Positions 14,603 through 23,306 of a DNA stretch of 54,150 nt are shown here, piece by piece (position 1 is the stretch's first letter; each line of letters starts with the position of its first letter). The DNA comes from a virus, in IMG/VR virus record IMGVR_UViG_3300035698_024250, positions 1 to 54,150 of that record; one strand, given 5' to 3'. The notes under the pieces were generated by a model. That model searched no databases, had not been told where the DNA came from, and was given only the letters and a program-made list of their open reading frames with translations. A program made the translations under genes and the position numbers.

Positions 14603-15037
14603 ATGATGATATTTGAGTTTAAAGGCGACAATGAGTTTTTGTCCAATTTCTATAAGAGTCCTTTTGCCTTCATGGGGATAGAATTCCCAACGGTAGAGCA
14701 TTTCTATCAAGCATCAAAGGCTTGTGATTTTTTAGAAGCGCATAATCTGGCAAACTGCCCTATGGCTGGTGGAGTAAAGAGGCTAGGGAAAGCGGTAGAG
14801 CTAAGGGGCGATTGGGAAGAAGTAAAAATAGATGTTATGCGGTTGGCTCTGAGTATAAAGTTTAGTGATGACGATCTTCGTGAGAAGCTTTTGGCAACAG
14901 GAGATTGTGAGCTTTACGAGGGGAATACTTGGGGAGACACCTTCTGGGGGGTTGACCTAAGGACTGGCGTTGGGAAGAATCATTTGGGAAAACTGCTAAC
15001 GGAGCTTCGAGAGAAGCTTAGGAGGGATTGTGGATAA
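14603..15037 (+). CDS. NADAR-family protein (YbiA-like N-glycosidase / ADP-ribose hydrolase)
   Basis: The 144-aa product matches the NADAR fold across its length: LSNFYKSPFAFMGIEFPTVEHFYQASKACDF near the start, then a central helix region (KRLGKAVELRGDWEEVKIDVMRLALSIKF) and LLATGDCELYEGNTWGDTFWGVD near the end, the usual WGD block. NADAR proteins include YbiA, which hydrolyses N-glycosidic bonds, and members that remove ADP-ribose from guanine in DNA. Here it may erase ADP-ribosylation by host defences such as DarT-type toxins, a role consistent with the macro-domain and NAD-synthesis genes elsewhere in the window. A second ATG directly follows the first. Confidence 0.9.
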   Translation: MMIFEFKGDNEFLSNFYKSPFAFMGIEFPTVEHFYQASKACDFLEAHNLANCPMAGGVKRLGKAVELRGDWEEVKIDVMRLALSIKFSDDDLREKLLATGDCELYEGNTWGDTFWGVDLRTGVGKNHLGKLLTELREKLRRDCG

Positions 15038-15572
15038 TGATATTGAGTTTAGGAAGTCTCTAGAAGAAGCACTATCATCTACTTTTGAGAGCGAAGTATC
15101 AGATCTGTCCAAGGGGGTAGTCTCCCATCTTCTCTCCGAGTTCGACGCGAAAGACGGTGATGATATTGCCGAGTTCGCGATCCTGTGGTTAAGAGATAGG
15201 ATTGTCGCGCAGATATTATATGAGATGCGAGAAGCAACCTATAATCAAGAAGAGAGTAGTGGTGATAGGGTAGCTATACAAAAGCCATATGATATGAAGT
15301 ATCGAGCATGGAAGGTTGCTAACAAGTTCTTAGAGCAAGCTGTAGCGGCTATAGAGAAAGAGTTTAAGGAGGACGCACAGGGCTTTTGGTATTCGTTAAT
15401 GTTAGAAGCCAGCATGGACTTGTTGACCAAGATGAGACCAAGGCTAGAGGGCCCATTTGTGGTAAAAAATACTGTTATAAACGGATTAAGGCTATTTGGC
15501 TCTCGTGAAGAATTGCAGAAACACGAATATATAGACGATATTATAGAGGAGGCTTTGATCCCTTTTTTCTAG
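15030..15572 (+). CDS. Hypothetical 180-aa helical protein
   Basis: The start is GTG 15030, preceded by AGGAGG, and overlaps the NADAR gene by eight bases. The product is helical (FRKSLEEALSSTFESEVSDLSKGVVSHLL...) with acidic and basic patches. It shares an opening pattern with the next protein (acidic, EEA start), so the two may be distant relatives. No function is recognised. Confidence 0.6.
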   Translation: MDNDIEFRKSLEEALSSTFESEVSDLSKGVVSHLLSEFDAKDGDDIAEFAILWLRDRIVAQILYEMREATYNQEESSGDRVAIQKPYDMKYRAWKVANKFLEQAVAAIEKEFKEDAQGFWYSLMLEASMDLLTKMRPRLEGPFVVKNTVINGLRLFGSREELQKHEYIDDIIEEALIPFF

Positions 15573-15601
15573 GGACTAACGAATAGAGCAGGAGGAGTTA
15601 G

Positions 15602-16276
15602 ATGGACAACAGTACGGTTTTTGAAGAAGCATTCTCAGAAGAAAACGCAGACGTTTTGGCGGAGTATGTCGTAACTCATTTCGGCAATGGCGAAGATAAG
15701 TGTATAGATTATGACTTTAACTTGCATGCAGGCAAGATGGTTCAGACCACAAAGAACTTAACATTCAAGTTCGATACAGAGCCAGGTACTCTTCCTAATC
15801 ATCTTCTAGAAGTTTTATGTGATGATACTATCGAACCTACAGACGATAGAAAAGATCTGTTTTCACGCTTTATTGACACCACCAAATCTCTTATCGCTAA
15901 TAAGTATGGCAGTATGCTTAGGGATAAAATTCGAGAAGTAGTATTTGCCGATGTCCCCTCAGAACAAGATCTCCCGCTTGATAAGATTAATGTGGTGTCT
16001 TTAGAGATTACAGACTTGCCAGACGAAGATGGTTTTGTAAAGATCATGAAAGCATATCCCAGTGATCCAGAGTTTATTCCCCCAAGGCCAGTCTCAGGAG
16101 AGATTTTCCAGATCCAGGCGGAGACTGGCGAGACTTTGGAAGAGATCATCAACAGGAAGAAGGAAGAGGGTGATGAGGCTTATGTCTATGTTACTGGGAT
16201 CGAAAGGGTGAAACATTTCTATGAATGTTCAGTGGACATGTATGTAGACTTTACTTTTGCTCCTGTTACTTCCTAG
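15602..16276 (+). CDS. Hypothetical 224-aa protein
   Basis: ATG 15602 follows AGGAGG. The product (MDNSTVFEEAFSEENADVLAEYVVTHFGNG...) has a helical start and a beta-rich C-terminal half that ends VKHFYECSVDMYVDFTFAPVTS. No motif is recognised. It immediately precedes the intein-bearing glycosyltransferase-like gene. Confidence 0.6.
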   Translation: MDNSTVFEEAFSEENADVLAEYVVTHFGNGEDKCIDYDFNLHAGKMVQTTKNLTFKFDTEPGTLPNHLLEVLCDDTIEPTDDRKDLFSRFIDTTKSLIANKYGSMLRDKIREVVFADVPSEQDLPLDKINVVSLEITDLPDEDGFVKIMKAYPSDPEFIPPRPVSGEIFQIQAETGETLEEIINRKKEEGDEAYVYVTGIERVKHFYECSVDMYVDFTFAPVTS

Positions 16277-16285
16277 GTAGAAAAC

Positions 16286-18562
16286 GTGCCAGAAAAACAT
16301 AGCTATATGACCTATACGCCTATGAGGGTAGATGTAGGCGGCTGTAGTGGGTGTAAAAGACCTAAGAAGGCATATAACAATAAAATTAAACTGGTATCTG
16401 GACAGAGCCCTGGCGACATTTTAATGCTTACAGCGGCGGTTAGAGACCTTCACAGGGCTAACCCAGATCGTTTCATAACGGACGTTGGTACTGCCTGCCC
16501 AGCCGTTTGGGAGAATAACCCATATATAACGAATCTAGAGAATGAAGAGAACGTCTCCAGTGTAGAATGCCATTACCCGTTGATTCATAGAAGCAATACC
16601 TCTCCTTACCACTTTATACATGGGTACGCTCAGTATCTTGAAGAAAAGCTTGGTGTCAGGATCCCCTTGACTGATTTCAAGGGAGATATTCATCTTTCCC
16701 AAGAAGAGAAGGATTGGATTCCCCAGGTTGAGGGAGACTTCTGGATTATTGTTGCTGGTGGTAAGTATGATTTTACGTGCGTTTCGAAAGGTAGTCGAGT
16801 GCAAACGAAGAGGGGTCATGTCAGGATAGAAAATATTCGTAGTGATGATATGGTGTTAACGGAATTTGGATACAAGAAAACTGGCGGGTCTGTATGTAGG
16901 GGGAAGAAAAAGTGTTTGCGAATAACAACAAAATTAGGTCAGCTAGTCGCCACCGCAGACCACAGGTTGCAACGGCTTAATCCTGATGAAAAACTTGAGT
17001 GGGTTGAAGTGAACCAGCTTCGGGCTGGTGATTACGTTCTTGGCCGTAGAGGTAGCCCTGAAGTATTAAGCAGTTCAATCGAAGATGCAGATAAATGGTT
17101 CTCCATGGGTAGGTTATGGGGAGATGGATATATACACAAATCAGAATGTTATTGGATTTTTTCGGAGGATGAAAAAGGTTCCAAAGATAGGGTAGTGAAT
17201 TGGCTGTCAAGAAATGGGCAAAGAGTTACAGAAAGGTTGAGATATCCCTCTAGTGATGACAAAGTAAAAAGAACCAAAATAGACCACAGGGTAAGCACGA
17301 AGAACCTATTTAGTACAGACGATCTCCCGTTATTTAAGAAGAAGGGGAGATGGAGAGAAAATGGTTTTCCAGAAAAGTATTTCTCTTTAACTGTCAGTAA
17401 TACAAAAGCCTTTTTGGAGGGTCTTTTTTCCTCTGATGGGACGATTGATAAGAGAGGGGGCATATCTTTTACAACCATATACAACGAGGTGGGCGAAGAT
17501 GTTAGAAAAATACTGTGGCAAGTTGGCATAACGTCTACCATAAAACAATCTAAGTTCATGTCCAATTTTGGCAAAGAATGCAATTATAGCAAGGTCTCTA
17601 TTATTGGGTCTACAAGCAAGGTTAGGTTCGGCACTATAGGCTTCTATGACAAGGCAAAAAATGACAGGCTAAACAGGTTACACAAGGATACTAAACTTAA
17701 CGATAAGTTCCATGGCATCCCGTTCGCTGGGAAGATTATAGATTCTCTTAGAACTATACCAGGAAGTTCTTGTGCTGAAGGAAGAAAACCGGCATCATTA
17801 AGGTTTGATTTAAGGAAATCCGGAACGATAAAAGACTCTGCAATCAAGAAGGTTTTGAAGACGTTTCATATTGAGGACGGAGCAGAGTTGTTGTCAAAAT
17901 ATTATGAAAATGACTGGTATTTTGATAAAATAGAAGAAATTTCGCAGGCAGGTTTTGTGGATGTTTATGATATAGTTAATTCTGAAACCGAAAGCTATGT
18001 TGTGAACGGACTGGTATCTCATAATTGTAAGTGGTGGAATCCAAAGTCTTATCAGGCGGTAGTAAATCATTTCAGCGGAAAAATTAGATTTGTTCAGGTG
18101 GGGGAGAAGCATCATTGGCATACTCCTCTTAAGAATGTGATAGACTTGGTAGGTAAAACAGATCTAAGACAGTTCATCAGATTGATCTATCATTCCAAAG
18201 GGGTTGTTTGTCCTGTTACTTTTGCCATGCATGCAGCAGCGGCTGTTCCTACTAAGCCTGGGCAGAAGAAGAACAGACCTTGTGTTGTAATCGCTGGAGG
18301 AAGGGAGCCAGCCCAATGGGAGGCATACCCGCACCATCGTTATTTGTCTACGAATGGGTGCCTGCCTTGCTGTGACGATGGAGGCTGCTGGGCGAGTAGG
18401 TGCCAGAAGGTTGGGGACGGGGACAAGAAGGATAGAGAGAATTTATGTGGTTTTCCAGTTAAGGTCGCTAAGGATTTAGTTATACCTAAGTGTATGAATA
18501 TGATAGAGTCTAGAGATGTCATTAGGGCGATAGAAATGTATGAGGGGAAGTTATGGGGATAA
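16286..18562 (+). CDS. GT9-like glycosyltransferase interrupted by an intein
   Basis: The 758-aa precursor starts at GTG 16286. The N-extein (residues 1-164) has a Cys-rich start (CSGCKRPKK) and the glycosyltransferase-B opening of ADP-heptosyltransferase (GT9) proteins: KLVSGQSPGDILMLTAAVRDLHRANP. The intein begins at Cys165 and ends in His-Asn. The C-extein starts CKWWNPKSYQAVVNHF and has the nucleotide-sugar side of the fold (IRFVQVGEKHHWHTPLKNVIDLVGKTDLRQFIRLIYHSKGVVCPVTFAMHAAAA). After splicing, GGKYDFT joins CKWWNP and gives a 342-aa enzyme. It is followed by a second glycosyltransferase and probably modifies virion or host surface glycans. Confidence 0.88.
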   Translation: MPEKHSYMTYTPMRVDVGGCSGCKRPKKAYNNKIKLVSGQSPGDILMLTAAVRDLHRANPDRFITDVGTACPAVWENNPYITNLENEENVSSVECHYPLIHRSNTSPYHFIHGYAQYLEEKLGVRIPLTDFKGDIHLSQEEKDWIPQVEGDFWIIVAGGKYDFTCVSKGSRVQTKRGHVRIENIRSDDMVLTEFGYKKTGGSVCRGKKKCLRITTKLGQLVATADHRLQRLNPDEKLEWVEVNQLRAGDYVLGRRGSPEVLSSSIEDADKWFSMGRLWGDGYIHKSECYWIFSEDEKGSKDRVVNWLSRNGQRVTERLRYPSSDDKVKRTKIDHRVSTKNLFSTDDLPLFKKKGRWRENGFPEKYFSLTVSNTKAFLEGLFSSDGTIDKRGGISFTTIYNEVGEDVRKILWQVGITSTIKQSKFMSNFGKECNYSKVSIIGSTSKVRFGTIGFYDKAKNDRLNRLHKDTKLNDKFHGIPFAGKIIDSLRTIPGSSCAEGRKPASLRFDLRKSGTIKDSAIKKVLKTFHIEDGAELLSKYYENDWYFDKIEEISQAGFVDVYDIVNSETESYVVNGLVSHNCKWWNPKSYQAVVNHFSGKIRFVQVGEKHHWHTPLKNVIDLVGKTDLRQFIRLIYHSKGVVCPVTFAMHAAAAVPTKPGQKKNRPCVVIAGGREPAQWEAYPHHRYLSTNGCLPCCDDGGCWASRCQKVGDGDKKDRENLCGFPVKVAKDLVIPKCMNMIESRDVIRAIEMYEGKLWG
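16778..18025 (+). mobile_element. Intein with LAGLIDADG homing endonuclease (416 aa)
   Basis: The intein N-terminus is Cys-Val-Ser-Lys-Gly-Ser-Arg-Val-Gln-Thr, a typical block A, with a block B region around TADHRLQRL. The C-terminus is VVNGLVSHN followed by Cys+1 of the extein. Two LAGLIDADG-type motifs lie between, FSMGRLWGDGYIH and AFLEGLFSSDGTID, each with the catalytic Asp. All splice residues are present, so the element should be active both for protein splicing and homing. Confidence 0.92.
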
Positions 18563-19803
18563 ACTATTACCACGATGTCGATGTTCATAGTGGGTATCTA
18601 TCATCTGGCAGGGGGATAGATTCTCATACTTGCATGTTGTCTGAAATAAATTCACATAGATATGAATACCCGTCTAAGAACTATTCAGGTACTGGTATCG
18701 TCATCGTGGGAGGAGGAAAAAAGTATTTTACTTGTGTCTGGGTCTTAATTAATATGCTAAGGCATTTCAACTGTTCTTTACCTATAGAACTATGGCATTT
18801 AGGTCCACGAGAGATGAACGACACGATGAAGAAACTAATAGAGCCATTAGGTGTTGATTGCGTGAACTCAAGGACAACCAGACTTGAGCATCCTGCTAGG
18901 ACCCTGAACGGATGGGAGGTAAAGCCTTACTCTATCATCTTCTCGAAGTTTAGACATGTATTGTTTATTGATGCAGATAATGTGCCTACTCAAAATCCTC
19001 AATTCTTGTTTGGTTCTCAGCAGTATCTTGATAATGGGTCTGTTTTCTGGCCAGACCAGGGGAGCTTAAAGAGAGGCAGCATTATGTGGGATGTATGTAA
19101 CACAAAAAGTCTTAACGAGAAAGAGTTTGAGACTGGGCAAATGTTAATTGATAAAAGTAGGTGTTGGAAAGCTTTGCAAATAACCATGCATATGAATGAG
19201 TATTCGGATTTCTATTATAGGCATATTCACGGAGATAAAGAAACATTTCACTTTGCTTGGATTCTATCAGGTACTGGCTATCATTTAATACCAAGAACTC
19301 ACGAGAAACATAGGGGAGTGTTCTACCAGGATGGAACGCATGGCGAAATATTGTTTCAGCATAGGACAGGATGTAAGTGGGACTATTACAACCCACCAAA
19401 TGTTAATAAAAGATTTCGTTTTGAGAGAAGGTGTGTAGATTACATAAAGAAACTTAGAAGCCTCTGGGATGGAGAGGTAGTTTCTCAAATGAACAGGCAA
19501 TGGCCAAATGGCGAAGAAGCAAAGATGATGATAGAGTCCGCAGGAGAATACTTATATTTTCAGCGTGACAAGAACGGAATAGAACAAGAGGTTAGAACTA
19601 TAAAACTAGAAGAAAACGGGATTATAAGTAGTGGCTTTAAGTCGTCAGAGCGATCATGGAAGATTGTTCAAGATGAGGGGAGGGTTTGTCTTGATATCTA
19701 TGGTGATGGTGGGCAAACGTGTAGGCTATATAGGGACGGAGAAGAATGGAGAGGATGGTGGGTGATAAGTAATAGAAGAGAAGCGGCTTTACGACCTCGT
19801 TAA
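18553..19803 (+). CDS. GT71/GT-A-like glycosyltransferase (alpha-mannosyltransferase type)
   Basis: The 416-aa product starts at ATG 18553, overlapping the previous gene by ten bases after GAGGGGAAG. Residues about 35-250 show a GT-A fold: GTGIVIVGGGKKYFTCVWVLINMLR, then IELWHLGPREMND, then the metal-binding DADN in VLFIDADNVPTQNP, and FETGQMLIDKSR. This order matches MNN1-type (GT71) mannosyltransferases. The last 130 residues form a beta-rich domain (AGEYLYFQRDKNGIEQEV...). Likely partner of the GT9-like enzyme in glycan assembly. Its end overlaps the convergent gene on the other strand by 15 bases. Confidence 0.8.
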   Translation: MGINYYHDVDVHSGYLSSGRGIDSHTCMLSEINSHRYEYPSKNYSGTGIVIVGGGKKYFTCVWVLINMLRHFNCSLPIELWHLGPREMNDTMKKLIEPLGVDCVNSRTTRLEHPARTLNGWEVKPYSIIFSKFRHVLFIDADNVPTQNPQFLFGSQQYLDNGSVFWPDQGSLKRGSIMWDVCNTKSLNEKEFETGQMLIDKSRCWKALQITMHMNEYSDFYYRHIHGDKETFHFAWILSGTGYHLIPRTHEKHRGVFYQDGTHGEILFQHRTGCKWDYYNPPNVNKRFRFERRCVDYIKKLRSLWDGEVVSQMNRQWPNGEEAKMMIESAGEYLYFQRDKNGIEQEVRTIKLEENGIISSGFKSSERSWKIVQDEGRVCLDIYGDGGQTCRLYRDGEEWRGWWVISNRREAALRPR

Positions 19804-20511
19804 TCGTTTCTTTCTCCTGGTTATGGATGGTTTCTTATCTGCTTTCTGTTTCGCGACGGTCCTGATAAATGGTTTTTTCTTATCGGGTTTAAGTGTTTGT
19901 GGGTTTATTCTGGGGAACGGTAAAAAAGTTGTTTCATTCGTAGATACATTTAATATGCTTAGGTTATGACCTAGTGCTGAGTAGAGTGATAGTTTTTGGT
20001 TAATGACTTCTAGATCTTCGCATATCCAATCAAGACCTTTTCTAAGGGGGTCTTTGGTCCCTCCCTCATAGAAATGAGAGACTGGTTTTGAATAGTCAAG
20101 ATCACATCCAGTAATCATTATGGTGCAGTTCTTTTTTTCATATAGTGAGAGATTAAGGAGACAGATGATAGAGTTTAATATCATGGTGCCATGGTGTCTC
20201 CAACTATAGCCAAAAGGAAGAGCATAGTTATTGCTGTTAGACTTATTGCTATTCTTAATAGACCATTCGCCAGAAATATACTCTATAAAACCGGTTTTTA
20301 CTTCTTTGGGCGGGTGTAGTAATGGGTTAGATGTTTGGAAATAGTCGCTAGAATGTACCCATAGTTTTGTTTGTGATGATAATGACCATGCGTTGTTGAT
20401 GGCGGCTATAACGAATCCTTTTGTCGTAAAGTTCTCTTCGTATTTCCCGATCCATTCTTTAACAGATGGTGCAGATCCCACTAGAAGAAATTTGTTTGTT
20501 TCTTGATTCAT
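19789..20511 (-). CDS. DUF115/MptE-like protein (putative glycan-related transferase)
   Basis: The 240-aa product begins with a nucleotide-binding turn, KFLLVGSAPSVKEWIGKY, and continues FVIAAINNAWSL, TKLWVHSSDYFQ, then LPFGYSWRHHGTMILNSI and IMITGCDLDYSKPVSHFYEGG. The GSAPS...(I)NNA...GCDLDY order resembles DUF115-type proteins and sialyltransferase-like Rossmann folds seen next to glycosyltransferases. A second gene with the same layout lies at 39.9 kb. The C-terminus is very basic (KADKKPSITRRKKRLTRS). It overlaps the sulfotransferase gene upstream by four bases (ATGA). Confidence 0.6.
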   Translation of the reverse strand: MNQETNKFLLVGSAPSVKEWIGKYEENFTTKGFVIAAINNAWSLSSQTKLWVHSSDYFQTSNPLLHPPKEVKTGFIEYISGEWSIKNSNKSNSNNYALPFGYSWRHHGTMILNSIICLLNLSLYEKKNCTIMITGCDLDYSKPVSHFYEGGTKDPLRKGLDWICEDLEVINQKLSLYSALGHNLSILNVSTNETTFLPFPRINPQTLKPDKKKPFIRTVAKQKADKKPSITRRKKRLTRS

Positions 20512-21257
20512 CTCTTACGTTTTCTCGATATCTTTCCAAAAGACTTGTTGTTCACACCTAATATGACTTTTTTGCCGGTTGAAAAAGTGTAGCCGAAATT
20601 GGCAATATCATCTTTGTATCTTTCGGCTACCTTGTCTCTGAGCCGGATGTCTGTATATAGGAGTCTATAATCTTTGTGTCGGCTTTTTCTTCTTTTGACG
20701 AGATCTGGGAGTCTAGGAAAGATAGATTGCAGGTGCTCCCATCCTTTAGATATGGTTTCAATTCTTCCAATAAAATCAAGATGTAGACTATCTCCTATTA
20801 GTAGTTGGTAGGTTTGGGACATTATGTGTATATCTGCTTTTTGGTTTCCAATTGAACATGCATAGTCTAAGAACTCTGGAAAGGTGCTATTTTGGCTAAA
20901 GCCTTTTTCCTTAAATGATGGATGGGTACGATGAGGATAAGGCTCTTCTGAGCATGTCCCCTTTATCTTGTCGAAGAAACAAGAGACAAGCCTATCCCAA
21001 GGATTTCTTACAAAGCTGAATTTGAAGTAATCATTGTAGGGGCTGACGAGCAACTCTGATGGGTTGTTAGTGAATTTCAGATGTAGACCAAATTTTTTGG
21101 GCGGAGAATGAACCCTTGGCCTACCTTTCCCTTTATATCCATCTAGTCTGGCCAGGGCGTCTTTGATAGCGGTATTGGCGCATTTGGTAACTGTCCGATA
21201 TATAAGCTTATGGGAATCTAGTATAATATTTGCTTTTTGCATAATATGCTTTATCAT
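20508..21257 (-). CDS. Sulfotransferase family protein (PAPS-dependent)
   Basis: The 249-aa product begins MIKHIMQKANIILDSHKLIYRTVTKCANTAIKDAL; the KCANTAI segment takes the 5'-phosphosulfate-loop position (KCA(G/N)T). FSFVRNPWDRLVSCFFDKI is the hallmark 3'-phosphate-binding motif of Sulfotransfer_2 enzymes, and LDFIGRIETISKGWEHL follows at the expected distance. It would transfer sulfate from PAPS to a sugar or other acceptor, which fits the adjacent glycosyltransferases. A second possible start (MQKANIIL) lies 15 bases downstream. It forms a two-gene minus-strand unit with the DUF115-like gene. Confidence 0.85.
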   Translation of the reverse strand: MIKHIMQKANIILDSHKLIYRTVTKCANTAIKDALARLDGYKGKGRPRVHSPPKKFGLHLKFTNNPSELLVSPYNDYFKFSFVRNPWDRLVSCFFDKIKGTCSEEPYPHRTHPSFKEKGFSQNSTFPEFLDYACSIGNQKADIHIMSQTYQLLIGDSLHLDFIGRIETISKGWEHLQSIFPRLPDLVKRRKSRHKDYRLLYTDIRLRDKVAERYKDDIANFGYTFSTGKKVILGVNNKSFGKISRKRKR

Positions 21258-21324
21258 CGTGTAATAAGTATGTTGTACAATATACTATTGTAGGAAAACA
21301 TCAAATAGTACTTGGAGAATTTTT

Positions 21325-21750
21325 ATGACCGAAGAGATTAAGTCTACTACTGTGGTTCGAGAGATGAAGGTGTACCAGTCCGACGACGCTAGAAGGATCG
21401 AGATGTGGACGCCAGTTTCCCGAACAGAGATGCGACCAGATGTGAAGAAAGAAGACCTGGAAGATATCGAGGGCATGAAAGACGATACGCCACTCTTCGT
21501 CGGCATCATGGTTATCGGGTTGCCAGGTATGCCACCAAAAGAAGCTCGTTTCGCAATTCCAGGCGTAGAGAGGATAGAAGCGGCTTACGAGAAATACAAC
21601 GAGATTGCGCAGAGAACAGCAGACGAAGTGGAAAATCAATACAAAGAATACATGGCACAGCAACAACAGCAGCAGATGGGGTCAGGAGATTCAAAGATAG
21701 CTGTGGCTCCTGCTGAGGCTCTTCGTGTGATAGACAATATGAAAATGTAA
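21325..21750 (+). CDS. Hypothetical 141-aa protein with Gln-rich tail
   Basis: ATG 21325 follows TTGGAGAATTTTT. The product has a beta-type core (EDIEGMKDDTPLFVGIMVIGLPGMPPKEARFAIPGVERIEAAYEKY), a helix and a poly-Gln stretch (AQQQQQQMGSG). No function is recognised. Its stop overlaps the next ATG (TAATG). Confidence 0.6.
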   Translation: MTEEIKSTTVVREMKVYQSDDARRIEMWTPVSRTEMRPDVKKEDLEDIEGMKDDTPLFVGIMVIGLPGMPPKEARFAIPGVERIEAAYEKYNEIAQRTADEVENQYKEYMAQQQQQQMGSGDSKIAVAPAEALRVIDNMKM

Positions 21751-22121
21751 TGTATGACGTTATAGACGCATATGAGGTTCTTCAGCTCCAGACAAGGGAT
21801 GATATTCTCTCTTGGATGTCTCACTACGCGGCAGAGCTTTGCTACAACATAATGCTCTCTGATGCGGAACGGATCTACCTGAGCCTAACGGAAACAAAAG
21901 AGATGTCCCTACTGGACGCTTTTGAAGAAGTGAACAGAGATTATAGGATTTGCTTGAGGCACATGGATAGGCTGTCAGGTGAGGTGTTTGCTTCTGATGA
22001 ATCACAACATGCCATATCTTTTATGCCAGACCTGCTAGACTTTGCAAACATGTGGAACCAGTATCAGGTGAAATGGCGGAAATTTGAGGAAGATTTCTTC
22101 CTGTTATTTTTCTCTTCTTAA
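21750..22121 (+). CDS. Hypothetical 123-aa helical protein
   Basis: The product (MYDVIDAYEVLQLQTRDDILSWMSHYAAELCYNIM...) is helical, with a Phe-rich C-terminus (FEEDFFLLFFSS). It is translationally coupled to the previous gene. No family is recognised. A TATAGT element lies at 22145 in the short gap before the radical-SAM gene. Confidence 0.6.
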   Translation: MYDVIDAYEVLQLQTRDDILSWMSHYAAELCYNIMLSDAERIYLSLTETKEMSLLDAFEEVNRDYRICLRHMDRLSGEVFASDESQHAISFMPDLLDFANMWNQYQVKWRKFEEDFFLLFFSS

Positions 22122-22184
22122 GCAAGGAGTGGACCGACTTTCTGGTATAGTAGAGCAGCTTTCCAACCCAACAAGGAGATCTCC

Positions 22185-23306
22185 GTGAAAGCTTTGCTAC
22201 TGGATAATAAGGAAGTTAAGGCTGTCCGATCTGCGGGCTACAACTTTAACTTCAGGAAGTTGGACGGATACTTCGAGCGATGGGGCGAGAAGAAAGAAGA
22301 CGATCCGACTTTTTCCCCTCTAGGACCAGAGATCCTGGATCTAGAGATTAGTGAAGGTGCGGATTGTCTTGGTAATTGCCCATTCTGCTACAAAAGCAAT
22401 GGAGCAGAAGGCAATACCGAAACCGTTAATATGACACTTGCTCAGTTTGTCCAACTTCTAGCTAAGATGCCTAGGGTGCTTACGCAAATCGCTTTCGGCA
22501 TCACTAATATCTCAACCAATCCAGATTTTTTCGCGATGATGGAGCATGCCAGAAAGAAGGGAGTCATCCCGAACTATACCTGTCATGGTCTTGACGTAAC
22601 TGACGAGATAGCCGAGAGAACGTCAAGGATTTGCGGGGCTGTCGCGGTAAGCGTTGTGCAAAGACAGAAGACCTATGATGCAATACAGAAGTTTGTCTCG
22701 AACGGGATGACCCAGGTAAATATCCACTTCATGCTGGCAGAAGAGACCATAAAAAGAGCCATGCAAACTGTGGATGATATGGTTTCAGATCCACGACTCA
22801 AAGGGATGAATGCCATTGTCTTTCTCCAGTACAAGCCTAAAGGAAGAGAGCCTGACAGGTTTCATTGCATACAAGATCCAGATACTTATCGCAAGCTGGT
22901 GGACTATTGCGAGAAGAAAGGCGTTCGTTACGGCTTTGACTCTTGCTCCGCTCCGATTTTCGAAGAGTCCATTAAGGGGAAACCGAATTTTGCTCAAATC
23001 ATGACGATGGTTGAGCCCTGTGAATCTGGTCTATTCAGTTTTTATATCAACGTCGCGGGGATGGCCTTCCCATGCAGCTTCACAGAGGATTGTTTAACAC
23101 TTGACGAACAGGACTGGACAAAAGGGATAAGTGTAATTGGTTGCCAGGATTTTTTGACAGATGTATGGTATCATCCTAAGCTAAATAATTGGAGAAAAAT
23201 CTTGGTGAAAAGAAAAAGGAACTGCCCCTCCTACAAGGTATATGGGAATAGCTCCGTAAACTTTGATAGAGGCGAATCCCATGGAGAAGTCGTGCAAAAA
23301 TTGTGA
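22185..23306 (+). CDS. Radical SAM enzyme with SPASM-like C-terminal cysteines
   Basis: The 373-aa product starts at GTG 22185 after AAGGAGATCTCC. The radical-SAM cluster motif is CLGNCPFC (Cys61, 65, 68; CX3CX2C), followed by barrel segments (TQIAFGITNISTNPDF, IPNYTCHGLDV, GAVAVSVVQRQ, VNIHFMLAEET, AIVFLQYKPKG). The C-terminal third has several further cysteines (FDSC, VEPCESG, AFPCSFTEDC, VIGC, NCPSYK) arranged like a SPASM or twitch domain with auxiliary iron-sulfur clusters. SPASM enzymes mostly modify peptides or proteins. The gene immediately precedes ten genes whose products share an N-terminal peptide, the obvious candidate substrates. Confidence 0.85.
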   Translation: MKALLLDNKEVKAVRSAGYNFNFRKLDGYFERWGEKKEDDPTFSPLGPEILDLEISEGADCLGNCPFCYKSNGAEGNTETVNMTLAQFVQLLAKMPRVLTQIAFGITNISTNPDFFAMMEHARKKGVIPNYTCHGLDVTDEIAERTSRICGAVAVSVVQRQKTYDAIQKFVSNGMTQVNIHFMLAEETIKRAMQTVDDMVSDPRLKGMNAIVFLQYKPKGREPDRFHCIQDPDTYRKLVDYCEKKGVRYGFDSCSAPIFEESIKGKPNFAQIMTMVEPCESGLFSFYINVAGMAFPCSFTEDCLTLDEQDWTKGISVIGCQDFLTDVWYHPKLNNWRKILVKRKRNCPSYKVYGNSSVNFDRGESHGEVVQKL

